Source: DASTPP01 sp035762175
GTDB taxonomy: Bacteria; Myxococcota_A; Polyangia; Polyangiales; Polyangiaceae
Length of the DNA: 10,279 nucleotides
NCBI GenBank assembly: GCA_035762175.1
Contig: DASTPP010000272.1
Span: forward strand, 1-10,279
Direction: 5' to 3'
Positions 1-5,797 of this stretch are shown here, one piece after another (position 1 is the stretch's first letter; each line of letters starts with the position of its first letter). The notes beneath the pieces are model-generated. The model had not been told where the DNA came from. It saw only the letters and a list, made by a program, of their open reading frames with translations, and did not search any database. Both the position numbers and the translations under genes were made by a program.

Positions 1-380
1 GCCGGCGCCAACCGATAGTCTTTGGTCGGGTGGTTCTTGCTCACCACCTCGAGCGCCACCTTCGGCGGCGCGTGCCCCGGCCGCCAGGTGCGCACGCTGC
101 GCAGCTTGCCCACCCGCGGCGGCGGCGGCTCGTAGAGCGCCAGGTCGGGGTCGAGCCCCACCTCGGGCCGGGCCGCGACGAAGCGCAGTGCCAGGTTGTG
201 CGCGACGTAGGCCGCGCGCTCCTCGCGGACCAGCCACGCCAGCCACAGCAGGCGCACCAGCAGCAAGATTTGGTCGTGAAGGGTCGACTCGGGCACGGGG
301 GTATCGTCGAGCGCCCAGCCCGGGGGCGGGGGCGTGCCGTCGTCGCACGCGGCGAGGGGCGAGGGGGCGGGCTGCGCCAT
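1..380 (-). CDS. Uma2-family (DUF820) putative endonuclease, C-terminus cut by window edge
   Basis: The frame reads leftward from ATG at 380 and is open to base 1, so only about 126 N-terminal residues are visible. The diagnostic part is GLDPDLALYEPP (75-86) followed by a spacer and KVALEVVSKNHPTKDY (107-122). This is the Uma2 layout: an Asp in a P-D-x strand (D79), then Glu in an E-V-x-S strand (E111), expected to be active-site acids of a PD-(D/E)XK nuclease-like fold. That assignment is family knowledge; Uma2 proteins are abundant, multi-copy and of unproven biological role. The start has only a weak G-rich stretch as a ribosome site. It lies 33 bases downstream of a decayed kinase-type frame on the same strand. 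Nothing shows whether the missing C-terminus is intact. Confidence 0.8.
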   Translation of the reverse strand, partial: MAQPAPSPLAACDDGTPPPPGWALDDTPVPESTLHDQILLLVRLLWLAWLVREERAAYVAHNLALRFVAARPEVGLDPDLALYEPPPPRVGKLRSVRTWRPGHAPPKVALEVVSKNHPTKDYRLAP

Positions 381-413
381 GGCCCCCGAAGCGTAGCACG
401 GCCGGCGCGCCCC

Positions 414-1240
414 CTACCGCGCCACCCGGTACACGGTGCCGTCGCCCTGGCTGGTCGGCACGATCTGCGTCACATCGATCGTGCCGACGTCGGCGACGTA
501 GACGTAGCTCGCATCGACCACGACGTATGCCGCCCCGAAGGGGTTGCCCGCGTACGCCGCGGCCTTCGCCTCGACCTCGCCCAAGAGCAGCGGCGCCGCG
601 TCGCCCGGCCCCTTGCGCCACGCCTTGAGCTTCTGCCCCTCGGCCGTCCGCACGTAGAGCGTCGCTTCTCCCCCGCCGCCCGCACCGCCCGCGCCCGCCG
701 CCCCGCCGGCGCCGTGTCGCCGAGCGCCCAAGGCCACGCCGAGGGCCGCGGGCGGATGACGACAGGCGGCGGCTCGGTGAAGGGCCGCACGGAGGTCGAG
801 GGGGGCGACGTGGGCGGCGGCGGTGGCTCGGCCAAGCGCGTGAGCTTCGCCTCGGAGCGCCCGCCCGGCTCGACGCGGACCCGGGCGCGGGCGACGACGC
901 GCTGGCCGTCGCGCACCTCGACGTCGTGCAGGCCGGTCTCGAGGGTCAGCTCGACGCCGTCGGCGTAGGGCCCGGCCGTCTTGCCGTCGACGAAGATCTC
1001 GCCGGCCACCGCCCCCGCCTCGGCCTCGCGCACGACGCGCTCGGCGAGGGCGGGGTGCGCCGCGACGCGGGTCGAGAGCACCTTGCAGGCGTAGACGAGC
1101 CGGGTGTCGCGGTGGTGCACCTCGTAGACCGAGCCCATGCCCCCGCGGCCGAGCTGGCGCCGGACGACGTACGGCGTATTCAAGATGACCGACTGCGGGG
1201 GCCAGGTCGGGTCGCGGTCGGTGTCGGGCGGCTTTCGCAT
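414..1240 (-). pseudogene. Decayed Ser/Thr kinase N-lobe / PEGA-like / beta-propeller-like composite
   Basis: From ATG 1240, preceded by AAGGGGGGG as ribosome site, the frame encodes a kinase N-lobe: glycine loop LGRGGMGSVYEV (30-41), the ATP-binding lysine in YACKVL (K53) and the alpha-C glutamate in VVREAEA (E72). Instead of continuing to the HRD and DFG motifs, it passes at about residue 75 into GEIFVDGKTAGPY and on to about residue 137. This resembles the PEGA surface domain found in tails of myxobacterial kinases. A Pro-rich stretch follows, then the sense frame appears to change at about 690-735. The other frame continues with ATLYVRTAEGQKLKAW, later YVVVDASYVYVADVG and DGTVYRVAR before the stop at 414. 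This resembles the last blade of beta-propeller proteins common in myxobacteria. With the whole catalytic C-lobe absent and a frame change, it cannot be an active kinase. Fusion of relics or an assembly gap are alternatives. Confidence 0.7.
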
Positions 1241-1296
1241 GGTCTCGCCCCCCCTTGCGTTGGCGGCGTGGCCCCGCAGTAAATGAGGAGGTGGCG

Positions 1297-1313
1297 GGGC
1301 GTTGGCAACGCCC
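1297..1313. repeat. Perfect inverted repeat GGGCGTTG-G-CAACGCCC
   Basis: Eight bases pair perfectly around a single central base. It lies about 57 bases upstream of the kinase-relic start, in the divergent spacer. It could be an operator or a transcribed hairpin; no T-run follows on either strand, so a terminator is unlikely. Confidence 0.5.
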
Positions 1314-1472
1314 TTGCCAGCCACGGCCCAGCACCGGCCGCGCAGCCCAAGCCCCCAGCCCCCCGCGAGAGGCGAAGCGACGTGGGAGGGCGTCGGACCC
1401 AAGGGGCGAGGCCGTTCGGGTTCTGGAGACGCCGAGCCCACCCGCGGGTCGGGGGCCGGGGCCCTCACCCCT

Positions 1473-1507
1473 GCCCCCTGCCCCCGAGGGCGAGGGGGAG
1501 AGGGGGC
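1473..1507. repeat. REP-like C/G-rich hairpin element
   Basis: GCCCCCT (1473-1479) pairs with AGGGGGC (1501-1507), and CCCCC (1481-1485) pairs with GGGGG (1494-1498). A small internal loop separates the two stems and an 8-base terminal loop closes them. The preceding CCCTCACCCCTGCCCC string resembles the edge of dispersed intergenic palindromes seen in many high-GC proteobacterial genomes; that resemblance is from memory. Only one copy lies in this window. Confidence 0.5.
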
Positions 1508-1570
1508 GGCGAGCGCCGCGGGCGCAGAAAAACGAGGGGTCGAAGAAAAAGCGACGAGTCTACGCAACTG

Positions 1571-1608
1571 GGTCACGGGCTGACCGAGAGGAAGAGTGAA
1601 CGGTCACT
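1571..1608. promoter_or_regulatory. Two small inverted repeats upstream of the 1670 gene
   Basis: GGTCA-CGGGC-TGACC (1571-1585) is followed by AGTGA-ACGG-TCACT (1595-1608). GGTCAC occurs in both, 31 bases apart. They sit 62-99 bases before the start of the hypothetical gene, where an operator would be expected. The stems are only five bases, so chance is possible. Confidence 0.3.
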
Positions 1609-1669
1609 TCGGCCACGGGCCGGGCGGCCAAAACCCCAACTACCTCTTCATCCCGAAAGGCCATCGACC

Positions 1670-2491
1670 ATGACTCGCTCGTTTTCTGCCCACGATCTCA
1701 TCATTCTGCCCCGCCTCTCGTCGGCCTCGGCCGCCACGCTCGGCCACCGCCTGCTCAAGGCGGCGCGCAAGCAGCCCAGCCTGCCCACCCTGCTGGCCGC
1801 GTCGCACGGGCGCCTTCAGCAAACGCACGGCGAGCTGCGCGAGTCTCGCAAGTACATGCACGACGTGCAGAAGGTCAACGCCGCCGCGGCGACCGAGGCC
1901 GACCTCTGGGTCGACACGGCCTGGGGCGCCTTTCACTCGTACCTGCAGGGCTGGGCGCGGCTGCCCGCCCGCCGGGGCGAGGCGGCGGCGAAGGCCGAGC
2001 GGGCGAAGGTGCTGCTCGAGGGGGTCTTTCCCGAGGGGTTGCGCTTTCTGAAGCTACCTTACGAGCTCGAATGGGCCGAGACCGAGAAGCGGCTCGATCG
2101 CCTGCTCGACCCAGATTACGCCGAGCACGTCGCGGCGCTCGGGGCCGAGCCCTTCGTCGAGACGATCCGCGAGGCGTTCGAGGCCTACGGCGCGGCGCTG
2201 CACGGCGACGAGCGCTCGGCCGGGCCGAAGGCGGCGGCGAAGGTGCGCGAGCCGCTCGACCGCTTCGTCGCGGCGCTGCGCGGCTACGTGCTGAGCGTCA
2301 CGGCCTACGGCCACGCCGGCGGCGAGGGCTCGGGCGAGCAGGTGCTGGCTGACGCGCTGCTTGCTCCCCTCGCGGCTTGGCAGCCGCCGGGCGGGCGCAA
2401 GGGCAAGGGCGAGCCCGACGTCGCGGGCGACGATGGCGCCGAGGGCGACGACAACGAGGCGGGCGAGCCGGTGCCGGACGACGCGAGCTGA
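1670..2491 (+). CDS. Hypothetical helical protein, 273 aa, acidic tail
   Basis: I chose ATG 1670 because a GAAAGG ribosome site lies about 10 bases upstream and the frame before it is low-complexity. The protein opens with MTRSFSAHDLIILPRL and looks almost entirely alpha-helical, with no signal peptide or membrane segment. Stretches such as EADLWVDTAWGAFHSYLQG (71-89) and FPEGLRFLKLPYELEWAET (about 120-138) have the ordered look of a real fold. I loosely recall similar uncharacterised proteins in Polyangia-type genomes, but cannot name a domain. The last ~45 residues (Gly, Asp, Glu, Pro) appear disordered and acidic. Codon use is strongly G/C at third positions, like its neighbours. Function is unknown. 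The stop codon directly abuts an antisense USP fragment, so the C-terminal tail could have been created by a rearrangement. Confidence 0.8.
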   Translation: MTRSFSAHDLIILPRLSSASAATLGHRLLKAARKQPSLPTLLAASHGRLQQTHGELRESRKYMHDVQKVNAAAATEADLWVDTAWGAFHSYLQGWARLPARRGEAAAKAERAKVLLEGVFPEGLRFLKLPYELEWAETEKRLDRLLDPDYAEHVAALGAEPFVETIREAFEAYGAALHGDERSAGPKAAAKVREPLDRFVAALRGYVLSVTAYGHAGGEGSGEQVLADALLAPLAAWQPPGGRKGKGEPDVAGDDGAEGDDNEAGEPVPDDAS

Positions 2492-2596
2492 GTCGTAGGC
2501 GTGAACGAGCGTGAGCTTCGCGTCGAACGTCCGGACCATCTCGAGCCCGAGCTCGAGCGCGCGGCCCGCGACCTCGCCGAAGTCGTTCGGCACGGG
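2492..2596 (-). pseudogene. Universal stress protein N-terminal fragment (relic)
   Basis: Read leftward, this short stretch encodes PVPNDFGEVAGRALELG, then MVRTFDAKLTLVHAYDS. This is the first strand, first helix and second strand of a UspA fold (compare the family pattern VPTDFSE...A...A..F.A.L.L.HA.D). No start codon precedes it in a sensible place. Immediately after HAYDS the frame becomes the antisense of the upstream gene's coding end. About 35 of the ~140 residues of a USP remain. It faces the opposite way to the complete USP gene that starts 160 bases further on. Composition-driven mimicry is possible but the run of matches makes it unlikely. Confidence 0.65.
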
Positions 2597-2755
2597 CCTG
2601 TGTCGCGCGGCGGGCGCACCGCTCAGGCTGGCCCTGGGCGTCGCGATGGGCTTGGGTGCGACTTGCGCGGGGGTTGGCACGTTCTTGGCTGAGCGCAGCG
2701 ACGACGGGCGTCGCCCTCGCGGCCCGCCCGCCTTCTCAACTCGTCGGAGGTCACC

Positions 2756-3412
2756 ATGAACCCCACTCAACCCCCGCGGGCCGGGTCGCCAAGCGGCGCC
2801 CAGGCCCACCCCTGCTATGTCGTGGTGGCTGGCATCGAGCTCGATGAGGCCGGTGCGTGCGCGCTCACCGAGGCGTTCGCGCTGGCCCGGCGCGAGCCGA
2901 AGGCCTCGGTGCACCTCGTCAACGTCGTCACCGACGTCGACGGGGCGCTGCGCTCGGAGGCGGGCGCCGGCGTGCGCGGCTCGCTGCTCGAGCAGCGCAT
3001 GTTCGCGCTGCGGGCCTTCGTCCTCAAGCGCTGGCGCGAGCAACCCTCGGACGCGTCGCGCCAGGTGATGCTGCACGTCGGCCTCGGCGACCGCGAGCGC
3101 GAGCTCGTGCAGTTCGCGGTCGACTACGAGGCCGACCTCCTGGTCGTCGGCACCCACGATCGGAGCCGGCTCTCGACCCTGGTCACGCCCTCGCTGGCCG
3201 AGTCGCTCGCGCACGGCGCCCCCTGCCCCGTGCTCGTCGCCCGCCCCCGCAGCTACGAAGGCCGCCCGAAGTCGCCCTCGATCGAGCCCCCGCCCCCCTC
3301 GTCGCGCGCGCCCCGCGACCGCCGCCTGCGCACGCACGGCTATCGTTATAGCGAGAGCCTGCCCTTCGGCACTCACGATAGCAATGTCATCCCCACGGGG
3401 GTGAGCCCCTAG
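2756..3412 (+). CDS. Universal stress protein (UspA family), divergent nucleotide motif
   Basis: ATG 2756 follows a strong GGAGG site (2746-2750) at 5-base spacing. The 218-residue protein has a ~19-residue Pro/Gly leader, then the USP fold: first strand CYVVVAGIELDEAG (20-33), middle strand SVHLVNVVTD, and the signature ADLLVVGTHDRSRLS (about 126-140) leading to SLAESLAHGAPCPVLVARP (146-164). ATP-binding USPs carry G-x2-G-x9-G-(S/T). Here the first Gly is present (G132), but the second position is Arg and LVTPS replaces the usual LGS. It therefore probably does not bind ATP in the standard way. A 54-residue basic/Pro-rich tail extends beyond the fold, unlike the usual 140-160-residue length. 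Such cytoplasmic proteins are typically induced by starvation or stress. Its stop codon overlaps that of the convergent phosphatidyltransferase gene. Confidence 0.88.
   Translation: MNPTQPPRAGSPSGAQAHPCYVVVAGIELDEAGACALTEAFALARREPKASVHLVNVVTDVDGALRSEAGAGVRGSLLEQRMFALRAFVLKRWREQPSDASRQVMLHVGLGDRERELVQFAVDYEADLLVVGTHDRSRLSTLVTPSLAESLAHGAPCPVLVARPRSYEGRPKSPSIEPPPPSSRAPRDRRLRTHGYRYSESLPFGTHDSNVIPTGVSP
3409..3412. other. CTAG shared by two convergent stop codons
   Basis: TAG at 3410-3412 ends the plus-strand USP gene. The complementary TAG (CTA at 3409-3411) ends the minus-strand phosphatidyltransferase. The genes overlap tail-to-tail by the palindrome CTAG, leaving no room for a terminator between them. 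Confidence 0.95.
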
Positions 3413-3933
3413 GTGTTGCCCCCCCGCCGCGCCCGGACGACGTAGCCGACCACCGCCAGCGCCCCGGTGACCGCCGACGCGAGGGCGGCCCCGAGCGCCA
3501 GCGTGGTCAGCCGCCCCTGGACGACGGGCAGGCCCAGCGCAAGAAACTGAAGTACGGTCGCGGCCTTGCCCAGGTAGCTCGCGGTAAACTCGAGCCGGCG
3601 CGCCTTCGCGCCCCCGAACGCCGCGTGCGCGCCGAGCGCGGCGGCCACCAACATCTCGCGGGTGCCCACGAGGGCGACGAACCAGGCCGGCAGCCCCAAC
3701 GCAGACGTCACCCTCGCGACGAACGAGAGCACGAAGGCCTTGTCGCAGAGCGGGTCGAGCCAGGCCCCGCGGCCGCCCCCGGGCGGCGGGGGCGCGCCGC
3801 CCCGGGCCCGACGGGCCAGCCAGCCGTCGAGCAAGTCGGAGAGCGCGGCGGCGCCCATCAGCGCGAGCAAGGGCAAGGGCCTCGGCTCGACGAGCCAGAG
3901 GGCCCCCCCGAGGCCGATGCGCGACAGGCTCAT
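3409..3933 (-). CDS. CDP-alcohol phosphatidyltransferase family membrane protein
   Basis: This integral membrane enzyme family transfers a phospho-alcohol from a CDP-linked lipid (or onto a CDP-alcohol) in phospholipid synthesis. The signature D-x2-D-G-x2-A-R...G-x3-D-x3-D is present: D33, D36, G37, A40, R41, then G56, D60, D64. These Asp residues bind the metal ions and substrate. The A-R to G spacing is 14 residues rather than the usual 8, because of a Gly/Pro insert (APPPPGGG, 47-54). Several hydrophobic segments follow, e.g. FVALVGTREMLVAAALGAH and the C-terminal ALASAVTGALAVVGYVV. The 174-residue length is near the family norm. The start is uncertain: no ribosome site precedes ATG 3933, and a TTG at 3969 would add 12 residues matching the usual N-terminal extension before the S-R-I motif. 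The alcohol acceptor cannot be told from sequence. Confidence 0.85.
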   Translation of the reverse strand: MSLSRIGLGGALWLVEPRPLPLLALMGAAALSDLLDGWLARRARGGAPPPPGGGRGAWLDPLCDKAFVLSFVARVTSALGLPAWFVALVGTREMLVAAALGAHAAFGGAKARRLEFTASYLGKAATVLQFLALGLPVVQGRLTTLALGAALASAVTGALAVVGYVVRARRGGNT

Positions 3934-4308
3934 CGCGTCGGCGATGAGCGCGCCCGATCTAGAGCCCAACCCCCCCCCGGCGCGCCGGCTCGGCCTCGAT
4001 GATCTCGTGCAAGGCGGCCTCGCTCTCGTGACGCAGCCGGCGCAGCGTGGCCCGTCGTTCGCCTTCTCGAGCGGGACCGCCGGCATGGCGGGCTCGCCGT
4101 GCGCGAACTCTAGCGGCCCCCGGCGCGGCGGTGGGCACAATTCTCGACGTCTCCGAACGCACCCTGCGCGCGGCGCGCGCGCGCCGCGAGAACCGGGGTA
4201 AGGTCGGGGAGCCTCGTGAGCGAGGCCCGAGCGAGGCAGGCCGCGGCGAACGAAGGGCGCCGGCGGCCTCGCCGAGGCGGGGCCCGGCGAGCGCGGCAGG
4301 AGCCCCCC
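3934..4308. other. Divergent spacer between phosphatidyltransferase and superoxide dismutase
   Basis: No gene is convincing in these 375 bases. A minus-strand frame at 3959-4162 would give a 67-residue product with one plausible helix (TLRRLRHESEAALHEIIEAE), but it lacks a ribosome site and recognisable family. The spacer also holds a 20-base perfect CG palindrome at 4169-4188 and a hairpin GCCTCG-TGAG-CGAGGC at 4211-4226. Promoters of both flanking genes must be here, but I cannot place them. Confidence 0.5.
4169..4188. repeat. 20-base perfect alternating-CG palindrome
   Basis: CGCGGCGCGCGCGCGCCGCG is its own reverse complement and is mostly alternating C-G. It could extrude a hairpin or adopt left-handed DNA, about 120 bases upstream of the superoxide dismutase start. 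In DNA this GC-rich such a palindrome is less surprising than elsewhere. Confidence 0.55.
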
Positions 4309-5109
4309 ATGAACCCCACCAGGGCCACGACCATCGTCTCTCGGCGTACCGCTCTTCTCTCGGTCGGCGCGGCGGGCGCCGCCCTCGTCACCGGGTGCGC
4401 CGCGCGCGCCCAGGGCGCCCCCCAGGCGCCCGCCGGCCCCTCGGCCCGGCCCCCTGCCGCCCCGCCCCCGCCCGCCGGCAGCGCGCCCCCCGCGGCCGCC
4501 GGCGCGCACGCCGTCAAGCCCCTGCCCTTCCGCGCCGATGCGCTCAAGGGCCTGTCCGAGCGGCTGATCGTCTCGCACCACGAGAACAACTACGGCGGCG
4601 CCGTCAAGAACCTCAACCGCGTCGAAGGCGAGCTCGCCCGCGTGACCAAAGACACGCCCGCCTTCGTCGTCGGCGGCCTCAAGCAGAGCGAGCTCGTCTA
4701 CCGCAACTCGGCGACGCTGCACGAGCTCTACTTCGGCAACCTCGGCGGCGACGGCCGGGCCTCGGGCGCCGCGCAGGCGGCCATCGCGCAGGCGTACGGC
4801 GGCTTCGGCCGCTGGGAAGAGCTCTTCCGCGCGACGGGCGCGAGCCTCGGCGGCGGCAGCGGCTGGGTCGTGCTCGCCTACGATCTCTACCGCGACGGGC
4901 TCGCCACCTTCTGGTCGGGCAACCACGCGCAGACGCAGGCCGCGAGCGCGCCCCTGCTCGTCCTGGACATGTACGAGCACGCCTACCAGATTGACTACGG
5001 CGCGGCCGCCGCGAAGTACATCGACGCGTTCTTCGCCAACCTGCAATGGGACGAAGTGAACCGACGGCTCGAGCGCGCCCGCCGGGCCGCCGCCGCGCTG
5101 CGGGGCTGA
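4309..5109 (+). CDS. Tat-exported lipoprotein superoxide dismutase, Fe/Mn family
   Basis: ATG 4309 is set by AGGAG at 4298-4302. The N-terminus has a twin-arginine motif SRRTALL (11-17), a hydrophobic run and a lipobox VTGC (27-30). The protein should therefore leave folded by the Tat route and be lipid-anchored at C30. A Pro/Ala linker (about 36-66) precedes the enzyme. Metal ligands by alignment to Fe/Mn SODs: H90 in SHHENNYGG, H138 in LHELYF, D220 and H224 in LDMYEHAYQIDY. SGWVVL and W233-region QWDEVNRRLE also fit. The product should convert superoxide to oxygen and peroxide outside the cytoplasm. The second-shell motif HHxxHHxxY is not kept: Asn/Tyr/Gly/Ala occupy the places of the usual gateway His and Tyr, while H206 stands where Gln or His normally hydrogen-bonds the metal-bound water. 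Length is 266 residues. Metal choice and catalytic rate cannot be judged. Confidence 0.9.
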   Translation: MNPTRATTIVSRRTALLSVGAAGAALVTGCAARAQGAPQAPAGPSARPPAAPPPPAGSAPPAAAGAHAVKPLPFRADALKGLSERLIVSHHENNYGGAVKNLNRVEGELARVTKDTPAFVVGGLKQSELVYRNSATLHELYFGNLGGDGRASGAAQAAIAQAYGGFGRWEELFRATGASLGGGSGWVVLAYDLYRDGLATFWSGNHAQTQAASAPLLVLDMYEHAYQIDYGAAAAKYIDAFFANLQWDEVNRRLERARRAAAALRG

Positions 5110-5155
5110 CCCGCCCGGGCGCCGCCGCGCCGGGCGCCGTATTTCTGGCGAATTC

Positions 5156-5170
5156 GTCAACGATTTTGAC
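5156..5170. promoter_or_regulatory. Inverted repeat GTCAA-N5-TTGAC upstream of the antitoxin gene
   Basis: A perfect 5-base inverted repeat sits in a short AT-rich island (5140-5170), about 66 bases before the AbiEi start. AbiEi proteins are known to repress their own promoter through inverted repeats, which makes this a candidate operator. The promoter itself cannot be placed with confidence. Confidence 0.4.
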
Positions 5171-5236
5171 CGGGCCCGGCCGGACACGCTCCGGCTGGCC
5201 GCGCCCACCGCTCGCCGAGCGAACGAAGAGGCCCCG

Positions 5237-5797
5237 ATGCAGACCAAGCCCCACATGTACGTCCACTGGAAGGAGGGGGTCCCCCAAGTCGTCGTGCGAC
5301 GGCTTTGCGAGCGAGGGGTTCTTCGCCAACTCGGGCGGGGCCTCTACAGCCTCGCCGACGCCGAAATCACCGAGCATCATACGCTGGCCGAGGCCGCCCG
5401 GCGGGTCCCCTCGGGCGTCATTTGCCTGCTCTCGGCCCTGCGCTTCTACGAGATGACGACCCAGAACCCCTTCGAAGTCTGGCTCGCCCTCGATCGTAAG
5501 GCGCGCAAACCCAAGGCCGACGGGCTGCCGCCGCAGATCGTGCGCTTCTCGGGCGAGGCCCTCACCTTCGGCGTCGAAGCGCACGTCATCGAAGGGGTGC
5601 CCGTCCGCATGACCTCGCCGGCGAAGACCGTGGCCGACTGCTTCGAGTACCGAAACAAGATCGGGGTCGACGTGGCCGTCGAAGCCCTCGCCGCGTACCG
5701 TCGCGAGCGGCGGGGCGCCACCGACGAGCTCGTTCAAGCCGCCACCGTCGATCGCGTCGCCCGCGTGATCCGCCCCTACGTCGAGGCCATGTCGTGA
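5237..5797 (+). CDS. AbiEi-family antitoxin / transcriptional regulator (type IV TA)
   Basis: ATG 5237 follows GAAGAGG at 5-base spacing. The 186-residue protein begins with a short winged-helix segment (VVVRRLCERGVLRQLGRGLYSLADAE, written here as VVVRRLCERGVLRQL plus GRGLYSL 33-39). It continues with the family hallmarks VPSGVICLLSALRFYEMTTQ (57-76), FSGEALTFGVEAH and SPAKTVADCFEYRNKIG (127-143), ending with a helical ARVIRPYVEA. This is the AbiEi fold: an N-terminal DNA-binding domain and a C-terminal antitoxin domain that counters an AbiEii nucleotidyltransferase toxin. The winged helix is shorter than usual because the first helix is missing or reduced. No alternative start is available upstream in frame. 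The stop overlaps the toxin start by GTGA, typical translational coupling. As the toxin is truncated, the protein may persist only as a regulator. Confidence 0.88.
   Translation: MQTKPHMYVHWKEGVPQVVVRRLCERGVLRQLGRGLYSLADAEITEHHTLAEAARRVPSGVICLLSALRFYEMTTQNPFEVWLALDRKARKPKADGLPPQIVRFSGEALTFGVEAHVIEGVPVRMTSPAKTVADCFEYRNKIGVDVAVEALAAYRRERRGATDELVQAATVDRVARVIRPYVEAMS

Larger units (their letters stand above)
1241..1669. other. Divergent intergenic spacer
   Basis: This is a 429-base gap between the minus-strand kinase relic and the plus-strand hypothetical gene, so promoters for both should lie here. I see no convincing gene. Frames are open because of base composition, but their translations are low-complexity Arg/Pro/Ala. 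It holds a perfect inverted repeat at 1297-1313, a C/G-rich REP-like hairpin at 1473-1507, an A-rich patch near 1527-1555, and two small inverted repeats at 1571-1608 close to the hypothetical gene. Confidence 0.6.

Noticed and set aside
3959..4162. Possible 67-residue minus-strand small protein
   Set aside because: One segment looks helical but there is no ribosome site, no recognisable homologue, and the rest is composition-driven Arg/Ala.
5110..5142. Terminator after the superoxide dismutase gene
   Set aside because: CCGGGCGCCG occurs twice as a direct repeat with self-complementary GGCGCC cores, but there is no T-run after it, so it is not a convincing intrinsic terminator.
3409..5256. 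A 615-codon minus-strand frame ending in the phosphatidyltransferase
   Set aside because: Only the last ~175 codons look like the family. The upstream part is antisense to the superoxide dismutase and has low-complexity composition, so the gene starts near 3933 or 3969.
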